Positions 44,721 to 55,325 of a DNA stretch of 64,000 nt are shown here, one piece after another; the first letter of the stretch is position 1, and each line of letters begins with the position of its first letter. The stretch is taken from positions 22,546,001 through 22,610,000 of the forward strand of contig OZ005606.1 of assembly GCA_963930655.1 (NCBI GenBank). The letters are read 5' to 3'. Made by a program: the position numbers and the translations under genes. This DNA comes from Myrica gale. Its lineage: Eukaryota > Streptophyta > Magnoliopsida > Fagales > Myricaceae. Below the pieces are notes generated by a model. That model searched no databases and was not told the DNA's origin. It was given only the letters and a program-made list of their open reading frames with translations.

Positions 44721-45042
44721 GGTTAGTTCCACATCGGTTATGGAAAAAACTAGTGGTCAATTTATAAGTGTGAAGGAAAGTCCCACCTCTTGAGCAAACT
44801 TTTTAGATTAAGAATGTCCAAGACCAACCAACACTGACAAGTCTCAAACCCAACAGTCCATGGGAGAAAAGGGTTGTCTCCACCCAACCTAGAGCCCCAT
44901 GTGTGAGGGGAAAATTGTTGGGGTTAGTCTCACATCAGTTGTGGACGGGGCTGGTGGTCAGTTTATAAGTGTGAAAGAAAGTATCACCTCTTGAACTATC
45001 TTTTGAGGTTGAGAAGGCTCAAGACCACCCAACATAGCCCTC
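44721..45042 (+). mobile_element. TRIM-like LTR fossil
   Basis: Two direct copies of about 115 bp (about 44,724-44,840 and 44,926-45,042). Both carry GGGGTTAG, CACATC, TTTATAAGTGTGAA, CACCTCTTGA and ACCAACC/ACCACCCAACA words. They are separated by about 85 bp that end in GTGAGGGGAAAAT, a polypurine-like tract just before TGTTGGGG. This is the layout of a tiny non-coding LTR element. The two copies have diverged noticeably, so it is not recent. Confidence 0.55.
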
Positions 45043-45823
45043 TTGAATATTTTTTTTGCTTTTCTCTTTGAAGAATTCTCACTATCTGAAAAGCCTGTCA
45101 AAATAATCAATGGAACCAGCTATCATTTCAGTCTGCATTCTGTTCTGCATAATCACAGACAATCCTAGATGACCATCTCTTCATGCAGCATATGGCCTTA
45201 GTTTTTGTACTAGTCTGCAGGGTGTTGAATGGAACTGCTGGCTTAAGCCCCCAAGTTCCCAACTAGAACATGTCAAGGTAAACTATAGCTGGTCAAGACA
45301 CATTCTGGAACCATCAGAGTGTGGTAAGTGAAGGATATACAAGAGATGGAACCGGTGATCAGAAGATCCTCCGTCCAAATAAATTTCGCAGCCGGAGCAT
45401 CTTTCACCAGTTGCTTCCACTACTGAGCAAGATTCAGAATATTCTGAGCCCAACTGTGTACAAGGTCTTCAAATCCCAGAGCCCCTATGTGAAGGGATTA
45501 TACCAAGTATCAGAATCCGCAATGAGTCTGAATAAGTACACAACAGCCATGTCAGAATAATAGTTGGTGAGGTTTTCAAATCTAAAAATAGGGCCATGGA
45601 GTATAAAGTTGTTAAAAATTGAAGCTAAACGTATATAGAAAAGACTAATCTTATCACAAGGGAAAAAGCATAACTATGACATGCAATCTGTACAAGAGAA
45701 AAACTCACCTCAGCTCAAGCAAAATTCATTCCACAGCAAGGATTGGGATTTAAAGGAGTATCATGTGTCATCTGGATAATCACGTTTATCCACATCTTAC
45801 CTTACACAAGACTCCAGACTGAT
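45043..45823. other. Intergenic / 3' flank of the PPR gene
   Basis: A plus-strand frame at 45,321-45,560 has ordinary composition (ILRPNKFRSRSIFHQLLPLL) but no known domain. It could be decayed gene sequence. Nothing else was recognised. Confidence 0.35.
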
Positions 45824-48813
45824 CTAGTACTTATAGGGTCTCTGTTCAAGAACCATTAATGCAACTTCTAACATCTCTCTGGCCTTCCTATCTGGGGTAC
45901 ACCCAGCATATTCCATTTCCTTGTATATTGCAGGAACCTGGAACAAATCGTTACATAATTTAGCATGGAGAAACATGCATCTAGATTATGACATTGGGAT
46001 AAGGGATGTCCCACAAAATTGGATCTAATTAGAAGCAGCAAAATGGGTACAACATGGTAGGTGCGCAGCTAACATTTACTTCTTGCATGGATGAGAAAGA
46101 TAACTGCAGCTCACTGGATTATAGAGCACTTACCTCATCAAATTTCTTTGCTCTAATATATGCCTTCATAAGGGTACTATAAGTAACCACATCAGGGCTA
46201 ATACCCTTCAGATACGATAAGAAAACAATCAGTAAAACCATCTTGAAGATTGAAAGTTGACAAAGAAAGCCAGTAGAGTACTGTGTAAAATATCTTGCCC
46301 AACCATATACATGGAATACAAAAGCGGAATGCTTACACTCGCTTTGATATGATCATATACAGATAATGCCTCCATATGTCTCCCAGCCACACCAAAGGCA
46401 TTGATCAACACATTCAGCATTATAATATTTGGCTCAATTCCCTCTGCTTCCATGAGCTGAAGCACCTTTAGTGTCTGTTCACAAAAACCCTGCTAAAACA
46501 AAGGAAAAGTTAAAAGTAATGTGAATAAAGTTTTCATGCCTCCGTCTTTAGAAAAGATATAAAGAATTAGCACCAAATGAGCTTGAAAAGTAGCAAAATT
46601 CCTTTGGATTGTATATATCAATCTTTAAGAGTTTTTTGTTGGTTACTTTGTCATATTTCATGCCTAGTCCTGTCTTGGTTTTTCTTTCCTTTCACCTGGC
46701 ATAAAATGTGATCAGTAATTCACTTGAGTTTTGAAAAACTCTCCAGGACACTTAATGTATGACACAATCTTTATAGAAGACAGAAGACAATAGCAGAGAC
46801 AGATACAGATTTTATTCTAGAAGTACATGTTGGTCGCTTTTAAAAACTGACATGCTTTAAAAAATAACTGCGTCTCCATAAGCTTCATCATAAAGATTTG
46901 AAGAATGACCAATGACACTCATTTATGCTTTCTCATTTGCCCTCTCCGACTAGAAAGCTTTACAAACGTCTAAACCCCATTTGGGTGGTCTTTTCATCAC
47001 CTCAGTTAGATCATTTCAAAGTTTCAACTAGACATTATGCCGCTGGACAGTATCCCTGGATGCTTAATTGATTCCAACCTAGGATTTTGGAAGCAAAAAC
47101 ATTGAACATTTTCAGGCATATCTTACAGAAGTTATCATTAGGGTGTCACTAACTCTCTGTGAAGCACCACAAATGCCCAAAAGCCGCTACCTGGTTATAG
47201 CAAACTAAAGGAGCCATTAAAGCACAAGTGTAGTAGTTAAAAGGGAGGATTGAAATGATCCAGCAACGATCATCTGGGGCACGCTTCAAAGCATTAGTAC
47301 AATAAACGAGAAAGGTCTCAAGAATTCCTAAATATAACTCCACAGTTGACAAGACGCAGGGTGATGCCATACTAACTTGTGGCATCAGGTGAGCCAGATA
47401 AAATGGAAAGCATAGTCTCTGTTGGACCTATATAAAGATAAGCATGAAATAGAGAGCCCCCACCCGGTCGTGGATAGGGACCCCAAATAAAAAATCAACA
47501 ATAAAATAAAAAGAGTACGTATGCAGGGAGATAGTAAAAACAATGGAAGCAAGAAATGAAGGGCATGTGGAACAGGTGACCTGTTGAGCATAAGCATTTG
47601 CTAAGATACAAAACAGACTAGCTGAAACTTGAACACCTTCTGCCTTCAGAGCACATACGCACTCCTCAGCATCTTGAAATCTACCATATTGCCCGTAGAT
47701 ATCAACCAATACTAAATAAATGGCACTACTTTTTTTATGCCCTCTGTACTTCATAGCCTCAAAATTCTTCTTTATCACATCCCACTTTCCCTGCTCTCCT
47801 AAACGGCTAATGATGGTAATGAAGATCTTCGGGTCAGGATATAAACCTTGTTCTTGCATTTCGGTGAACAGCTCAAGCGCCTTCGATAGATCCCCAGCCT
47901 TACAATGCCACCGGATTAAAGAGTTCCATGTTATTATATCAGGTCTTATACCCTGTTGTTGCATTTTCTCGAACATTTCCAAGGCTTCTTCTAGCTCGCC
48001 ATATTTCCCAAACGTATCTATGATGCTGTTACATATCTGCTTATCTAATGACATCCCCATCTCCCTAAGCTCTTCCACAATGCCCACCGCTTTCTTCCAC
48101 ATCCCATTATCCCTATAAAGACCAATAACCTTGCTGTACACAAAAGAGCTAAGTTGAAACCTCTCACACCTCATCTCGTTGATTATTTTCCAAGTATCTT
48201 CCAACCTTCCAGCACTCACATAATAATCCACAAGAACCTCATATGTTTCTTGATTCCTATGAATACCCAAATTACCCATTACCTCCAATATCTTAATCGA
48301 AACTCCTAGGAGGCCTTTCTTTAAGAAAACTCTGAGCAAAACATTGTAAATTTTAACTCTTGGCTTAAACCCAAAAAATATTATCTCTTGAAATATTGCT
48401 TCAGCTTCCGAAGTCCTGCCAACACTTCCAAGAGCTTCAATCAAATGAGTGTAGGATAATAAGTTTGGATGAGAGCCCAAAGCCTCCATTTGAGAGATAA
48501 GAGCCATAGCCCGGTCGACATCTCCTGCTCTGCAACAAGAACATATTGTGTGGTTGTATACCTCACCCGAAGGTTCCTCTCCATCTTCACGATCAATGGG
48601 ATACCCGGCAATCAAGCTCTTATCATCAAATGCTCTTAAACGAACTTCTTTGACAACCTTGTTCTTCATCCAAAAATTTGACGAACCAAAGGACCTGTAT
48701 TTCATATGGTATTTTATACAACCAGGACAGGACAAGAATAAAGAACGAAAACCACGGATCGATGACAGTGAAGGCAATTCTGGACAGAAGACGGACTGCA
48801 TCTCCATGCCCAT
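45824..48813 (-). CDS. P-class pentatricopeptide repeat protein
   Basis: Four exons, all phase 0: 48813-47581 (411 codons), 46489-46337, 46205-46134 and 45937-45824, with stop TAG. The product is 523 aa. Exon 1 begins MGMEMQSVFCPELPSL, an N-terminus that could target an organelle. From about residue 85 to the end it is a run of 35-residue PPR repeats, such as VYNHTICSCCRAGDVDRAMA, ICNSIIDTFGKYGELEEALE and ITWNSLIRWHCKAGDLSKAL. The C-terminal exons add MEAEGIEPNIIMLNVLINAF and PDVVTYSTLMKAY and end EQRPYKY. There are about 11-12 repeats and no E, DYW or SMR domain, so it is P class. Such proteins bind organelle RNA and act in processing, stability or translation; the target cannot be read from the sequence. 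Intron 1 is 1.1 kb. No break was seen. Confidence 0.88.
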
Positions 48814-49049
48814 ATCATCTCTTTTCTCCTTCTGCGAAGAAGAAATTACGAAAAGATAAGGAATGGGATGAAGAGGTACGAACCAGGAGCTTTATTTCAG
48901 TGAAAGAAAAAGCCATACTATTATCTAATGAGGGGTTATTGGCGTGCTCATTGAAATTGTGTATAAGCCCCCCTGCATTTTTAACGAGGAAGATTTTCCC
49001 TATTTCCCCCAGAATGTTATCTAATTGCCTTAAATATTTTTAATTTCTC

Positions 49050-50229
49050 ATTATTGGATACAATGGTTAGGTAATTACATGTGCTTAAACTAGAGAAAAG
49101 AAAAGGGTAATATTTCATCTCTGAATAATTTGGTTTACAACCTTTATAAATTGTCTCAAATCAAGAGTAGAAAACCATGTTATTTTATTCAGAAATTAGT
49201 AAATATGATCCTATTTAAGTAATTGAATCTAAATTGTAGCACTATTTTAGTTCTTATGTCAATGGAAAAGTTCTTAATTTAGGGTCAGTTTGTTTTCTTT
49301 TTTTAAAAAAATCGTAATTTATTTTACTTATTTTCAGGTATTTGACAAACACTTGAAAATGAGGTCAAAGTAAAATATTTGCAAGTCAACTATAAAAGTT
49401 TTATTATTTTTCAGAAAACATACTAAGCCCAAAATTTCCTTAAACCAAATTTTTTTATACCTCCTCATATGTTTCAAAAACAATAAATTATTATCTTCTG
49501 TTTGATTTGACAAAACTACATGCAAAATGATCGAAATGCTCCTCCAACACAAAATTATTAAAAATATATTATAAATAAAAATTGATATATAAATAAAAAT
49601 TGAATTTGAAGGTTGCATAATAGTTTTAGGGGAAAGTACACTTTGTACCCCTGAACTATGGGGTCGCTGACACTTTGCACCTCTTGTCATGATTTCGTGA
49701 CATTGGACCCCTAAACTTCTTATTTCCGTCGATTGCCACCCCAATGTCAACTCCTCTGTTAAGACTGACGGTATTTAGCGCACTTGTCGTCCACGTGAGA
49801 CACTTAGATCTTTTCTTTCCGTTTTGTCCTTCATTATTCTCGAACACTCATTCCCTCCCTCCAACACTCTATATCACTCTATTGCTCTACACCCAATAGC
49901 CGCATAGACGTTTCAAATGGTAGTTATCAAAACCTAAACAGGTATTCTCGATTCATTAACCAACGAAACAATTCCGATATCCCAATCTATTCCTCGAAAC
50001 ATCCTTTTTTCTAGTTTCACACAAATACCAAGCCTGATTTGTTTGGATTATTGTGATCGATTCGTTTTTTTAGTTCGTTTGTAGGAGTGGCACAAAACCC
50101 TAACTTTTTCGTACACTTCAAATGAGGTATTTATACTTCTAGGTAAAATAGAGAAATTAGAGGGAGAATTTGCAACGGTTTGGTTCGGATTTGGGGTTCG
50201 ATCCACTCATGCTTTAGATTGGTCAGATA
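49050..50229. other. Intergenic, with part of a TIR-type element
   Basis: AT-rich. From about 49,629 the words GGGGAAAGTACACTTTGTAC, CCCCTGAACTATGGGG, GACACTTTGCACCTC, GACATTGGACCCCTAAAC and ACGTGAGACACTTAG resemble one arm of the MULE-like MITEs seen elsewhere here. No matching opposite arm was found, so it looks like a half element. The 138-codon frame across it is a by-product. Confidence 0.45.
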
Positions 50230-50538
50230 ATGGAGCCTCCTGTGGCTAGATCGAGGGGTCGACCAAGGAAACGAACGCGAGATGAGGCTGAAAACAATAT
50301 CCCGGGGCCTGAAACCAAGAACCGGGCGGTAGAGACGAAACCGGTGGCTTTGGTGGGAAAGTACGTGCAGAAGGAATTCGAGGGCAGCGTGATTTTTCTC
50401 GGGAAAGTCGTACATTATGACCAGGGTTTGTATAGGGTCAATTACGAGGATGGAGATTGCGAGGACTTGGAGAGCAGAGAAATTCGTGGGTTAAGAAACC
50501 GTTCTAAGAATGTGGATTTTGGGGTAGCCAAATTATAA
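50230..50538 (+). CDS. PTM-like N-terminal fragment (AT-hook plus Tudor-like)
   Basis: An uninterrupted 102-aa frame. It opens MEPPVARSRGRPRKRTRDE, an AT-hook core (GRPRKR). At about residues 41-85 is a Tudor/chromo-like block: LVGKYVQKEFEGSVIFLG, KVVHYDQGLYRVNYEDGDC and EDLESREIRG. This matches the start of PHD/DDT-domain plant chromatin proteins of the PTM type, which are normally more than 1,500 residues long. After SREIRG the frame continues for 16 unfamiliar residues and stops. No DDT or PHD part follows; the F-box remnants lie downstream on the other strand. It is therefore a truncated copy. It could make a short DNA-binding protein if transcribed, but I see no strong promoter. Confidence 0.6.
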   Translation: MEPPVARSRGRPRKRTRDEAENNIPGPETKNRAVETKPVALVGKYVQKEFEGSVIFLGKVVHYDQGLYRVNYEDGDCEDLESREIRGLRNRSKNVDFGVAKL

Positions 50539-50627
50539 TATGTAATTTTTCGTTGATCAATATAAAAAATCTATTAGCTGCTAGCAATATCTATATCATG
50601 ATGATGCATGCGAGTCTTTTAATTGAA

Positions 50628-51447
50628 TTACCATGAAATGAGGCTGCTGATGTGCATCTTCAGCACCTCGTGAGGGGAAGGGTCTGCCCTGCTTTGATAT
50701 ATTTTGATTCCTGTACTCACATTGAAGGCAATAACAGTAACCACAAGGAAATTAGGAGTCGGCAAATCCGTTTCCGTGGAGAGTGTATAACCCGTGTAGA
50801 CCAATATCTGCTGATCGTCCAACCAACCAATAGGTCGAGGATGAAAAATACCCTCGAAATTGGGAGTATAGGCGTAAAGTTTAGCCCTCTCGTCGATCTG
50901 ATGCAAGTCCTTGACCTTGACTATCCATACTTCTTCGCATCTTGAAGGCATATTATGGTGCTCGATCCAACTCAAATGAGTCCCCATTTCCAGAAGCCTG
51001 GAATATCGAACAGCCGATAAATGTGGAAGAGAAAAACAGTGAATGGTTTCCTCGCAGAGGTCAGTCACAACTACACGCGGCTTATACAGAGAGTACTGCC
51101 GGTATATAACCCCACCCACAGAATTAGTCGGTAATCCATATCTCACAAACCTTCTGAGATGGTGCTGAGGAATATAAGTGCTATCTATTACCCTCCATGA
51201 CATTTCGCGCGCGCGCCCCACTGTAAGAATGTACCATTGGAATTCTCCTTTCATATCCCTGCCAGCAGTTATCACCTTAACTTCTCCGGTGCCGGAGATA
51301 TATGCGATGCTACTCTGACTGAAATAGAACTTAAAGACTTCAACTTAAGATCCAGGGAATTCCACCATTTGCTTAGTGAGTTCATTAACTACGTATAAGT
51401 TGCAGCCATATGATTCACCATGGAATATTACTATGCCACGAGATTCT
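50628..51447 (-). pseudogene. F-box protein gene, C-terminal half
   Basis: From a CTACAG acceptor at about 51,450 the minus strand reads SRGIVIFHGESYGCNLYVVN and ELTKQMVEFPGS, then a TAA near 51,346. The same frame then continues (VEVFKFYFSQSSIAYISGTG) into a 215-codon frame at 51,275-50,628 with EFQWYILTVG, EETIHCFSLPHLS and WIVKVKDLHQID. The pattern YVVN-LTK-MVE-P followed by EFQWYILTVG is that of F-box-associated C-terminal regions. The F-box itself is 9.4 kb away at about 61 kb. With an in-frame stop the protein would end early, so the gene is probably dead. Confidence 0.6.
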
Positions 51448-51639
51448 CTGTAGAATATGATAGTTTATGCGGGATTAAACTAAAACAAACATGTTTTCAA
51501 TAAAACATCAATCAAGATCATAATTACAATTGTGGATTCGATTCCATACCTGACACAGGAATTTAGGAATCTACAAACCTTAAGTCATTTTACGATCAAA
51601 TCCAAAGCTCCAACAATTCAGAATACACTACAAAAAAAA

Positions 51640-52560
51640 CCGTCTTTTAACAGCGGTCATTTTAACGGCGGTCATGAAAAACGCCGCTAAAAGTCACCTA
51701 TAGCGGCGCTTTTTCTGACCGCCGCTAAAAAAACGCTGCCAAAACTCTTTTGACTTTTAACAGCGGTCTTTTTAGCGGCGTTTTAAAAAAGCGCCGCTAT
51801 ATGTGACTTTCAGCGGCGTTTTTTGCGACCGCCGCTAAAAAACAGCTGTTGAAAATTTCGTTGTCTTTTAACAGCGGTTGTTTAGCGGCGGTCGCAAAAA
51901 ACGCCGCTGAAAGTTACATATAGCGGCGCGTTTTTAAAACGCCGCTAAAAAGACTGCTGCCAAAACTCTTTTGACTTTTAACAGCGGTCTTTTTAACAGC
52001 GATCTACAAAAGCGCCGCTATATGTGACTTTCAGCGGTCTTTTTAACGGCGGTTTCACAAAACGCCGCTGAAAGTCACATATAGCGGCGCTTTTGCGGAC
52101 CGCCGTTAAAAAGACCGCTGTTAAAAGTCAAAAGAGTTTTGGCAGCGTTTTTTTAGCGGCGCTATAAAAAAGCGCTGATGTTTCCCAACTTATAGCAACG
52201 GTTTTTTAGCAGCGTTTTGAAAAACGTTGGCGTTGCTCCTGCTTTTCAACAGCGGTTTTGTAGCGACGTTTTTAAAACGCTGGCGTTTATCCCAGCGTTT
52301 TTCAACATCAGCTTTTTAGCGGCGTTTTAAAAAAGCGCAGGCGTTTCCCATCTTATAGCAGCGGTTTTTTAGCAGCGGTTTGAAAAACGCTGGCGTTGCT
52401 CCTGCTTTTCAACAGCGGTTTTTTAGCGACGTTTTTAAAATGCTGGCGTTTCTCCGCTTATATCAAAACGCTGGCGTTTCTCCCAGCGGTTTTTTAGCGG
52501 CGTTTTAAAAAAGCGTTGGCGTTTCCCAACTTATAGCAGCGTTTTGAAAGTATACTTGTT
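51640..52560. repeat. Left subterminal repeat array of the CACTA element
   Basis: Dozens of short direct and inverted copies of TTTAGCGGCG, AACAGCGGTC and GCCGCTAAAA. Many form perfect local hairpins (for example TATAGCGGCG with CGCCGCTATA). Confidence 0.85.
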
Positions 52561-53499
52561 ATGACAGCGGTAAAAAAAGATGTTATAAATTGTTTATACT
52601 TATATATTATATGTTAGTATATATACAAAGTATGTAGAGATTATTTTAAACCTTCTATACAAGCACAACCTAAAAAAATTACTTGGTTAATTCAATACCA
52701 ATGAAGTCATTATTGTATAGTTTAGAAAACATCTATTATCATACTTATAATGAGCATATATATTTTGAATAATTAGTAATATAATACTATTTAACTATTA
52801 CATATTATTTAATTTCAAACAAAAATATATTATGAGATTAGCTTATGAAATTAAAGTACATAACTTAATATATGGTCTTAGAGGCTATGATTTAATCATT
52901 AGGTAGATATATATATAAAAGTACTTAGGTTAATTAGCACATATATATCATGTCTATATATATAGTATAATATATATAATGTATTGTGACAACAATATTA
53001 TATGGAATTTGTTTTTTACTACAATGTAATATGTATAAGTATATAAGTGTACCCACATGTATTGTGACTCAATTTATTATATAATAAAACAAGACTTTTA
53101 AAAAATGGATTATAAGTATATAGGTAATTAAAGTGAGATTAAAGTTGTTGATAAAATATGGAATTAGAGGGAGTGTTATGATAATTGAAGTTGTTATATG
53201 ATATATTTTAAAGCACATAATTTAATATATGGTCTTAAAGGCTATGATTTAGTCATTAGGTATATAGGTACATACATATAAAGTATTTGTACATATTAAG
53301 ATTAAATATTTTATATAGTATAGTATGTCACTCATGTACGATATATTGTGTATGATACTTTTGCATCATTTATAGTATAATATATCACTTTATGTTTAAT
53401 TTATTGGATTATGTTAATGACATATGAGTGACATAAATCTAAACTACTTAGATTTAGTCAATAAATGATATATGTTCCTTGGCTCCTGATCCCTTGAAG

Positions 53500-54150
53500 C
53501 AAGAGCCTATACTTGTTGAAAATGTTCCTGATCCTCTTGCTGGAGATCAGGTAAGTGGCATGATATGTAGAATCCTGTACATATCTAAAAAATCAAGTAT
53601 GGAATCCTACGCGCAATTTTAAGCGCTTACAAGCTTTTCATAACATATGGACGGTTCTGAATCTGTTGGTTTAGCATTGGTAGTTAAGTTCTCTGCTTAC
53701 CTATAACTGTGGACTAGCGCTTGAATTTGAAACTCTTATTTGTGTTTGCACAGTGAAAACAAATGAATAGAAGAGCTTCTATACTTGTTTGTTTTCTAAC
53801 ATGCACAAAGGCGCAAATTTCTTTTTCATTATGTTCTGTTCTGGTGCTGCTTATTGGTCATAGTTTGTATGGATGTTGCAGATTGTCTCTCATAGTACCC
53901 CAAGTACTACCTACACTTGCAACTGGTTGGAGACACTGCAGGGATATCTACGAGCTTTATCCCAATCTTTTGATATTATTTTTTTTCAGGTTCTCTGGCC
54001 TGATGGAACATTTTTCCTAAGAGTAGGTGTTCATTTAATTTGTTTTGTTCGTGTTTATTGCTTTTCAATTTTTGCAGCTTCTTGAGTCAATTTTAGGGAG
54101 TCCACCTTGCTATTGGATGTGTATTTGTTGTTATAACATTTATATTTCTA
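53500..54150 (+). pseudogene. Exon-like pieces inside the CACTA element
   Basis: Pieces bounded by plausible splice sites include one ending ENVPDPLAGDQ before GTAAGT near 53,552, one with HSTPSTTYTCNWLETLQGYL near 53,890-53,950, and QVLWPDGTFFLR after a TTTTCAG near 53,988. The last resembles the ILWPDGIF motif of plant sorting-nexin C-terminal domains, but it is short. Read together they suggest a captured, degraded host gene. The source is uncertain. Confidence 0.3.
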
Positions 54151-54589
54151 GAGACTACTTATAAGTTGGGTTTGAGATTATGCATAATGAGCTAACCTAT
54201 TTCTATTTCTATTTCTCATGTGATATTTGTTTTCAATTACAGGAATTCAAGAGGACGTTATGTTTAAAAGGAGGAAGATTTTAATTTGTCCTTGCTTATT
54301 GTATTGTATTTGAATATTTTAGTTGGTCATTATTTATTGTTATTTTATATTACGAACTTGTTACTTTTTAAATTACTTGTAGAGATTTTTGTGTTTGTTA
54401 TAAAATATTATTAATTAATGACGATGTATATTTTATTTTATTATCTTTGTTCTTTAAATTTTTACATCCAATTAATTGTGTTATTAATTTAAATTTGTAT
54501 TACTGTTTTAAAAAACATGTTTAGGAAAATATAGGAAAAAATTAGTGGTATTTTAAAAATGTCGCCACATACCAAAAAAAAATGCTAGC

Positions 54590-55325
54590 ACAGAATTTTA
54601 GCCTAAAAAAATGTTGGCTAACAAATGCTGGTATAGTAGGTCTTTTGGCCTATACCAGCGTTTTTTTGGGCTATAGCAGTGGTCACTCTGACCGCTGCTA
54701 TAGCCCTCTTTAGGACTATGCCAGCGGTTTTAAAAAAGCCGTTAAAATGACGCTGCTATAAGCGAAGAAACGCCAGCGTTTTTAAAAACGCCGCTAAAAA
54801 AACGACGCTGTTGAAAAATAGGAGAAATGCCAGCGGTTTTTAAACACTGCTATAAGCGGAGAACACCAGCGTTTTTTAAAAAAGCCGCTAAAAAACCGCT
54901 GCTATAAGCGGAGAAACGCCTGCATTTTTAAAAACGCCGCTAAAAAACCGCTGTTGAAAATCAAGACAAACGCCAGAGTTTTTTAAAAACGCTGCTAAAA
55001 AACCGCTGCTATAAGCGGAGAAACGCCAGCGTTTTTAAAAACGCCGCTAAAAAATCGCTGTTGGAAATCAAGACAAACGCCAGCGTTTTTAAAACCGCCG
55101 CTAGAAAACCGCTGTTGAAAGCTGTGGCATTAACAGCGGTTTAAAAACGCCGCTAAGTGACCGCTGTTAAAAGGTAGGGAATCACCAGCGTTTATGAAAA
55201 ATGTCGTTGAAGACATTCGCCGACAGAGAAAAGACAGCAGTCGAAAAACGCTGGTAAAAGTTTAGCGGCGTTTTTTGGACTTTTACCAGCGGTTTTCCGA
55301 CCGCTGTTGTATCCCTATTTTTTGT
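54590..55325. repeat. Right subterminal repeat array of the CACTA element
   Basis: The counterpart of the left array: repeated AACGCCAGCG, GCCGCTAAAAAACCGCTG and TATAAGCGGAGAAACGCC units of about 55-65 bp in tandem, then TTTTACCAGCGG near the tip. Confidence 0.85.

Noticed and set aside
47149-47580. Extra PPR exon in the first intron of the PPR gene
   Set aside because: The frames there carry no repeat motif, and exon 1 (AYAQQ) joins directly in phase to GFCEQTLKV at 46,489.
49334-49750. 138-codon minus-strand frame
   Set aside because: It overlaps half of a TIR-type element and is AT-driven. No domain.
51640-52560. CRISPR-like or satellite array
   Set aside because: The short repeats have no regular spacers and occur in both orientations. 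They lie inside CACTA ends with an ATA duplication, so they are subterminal transposon repeats.
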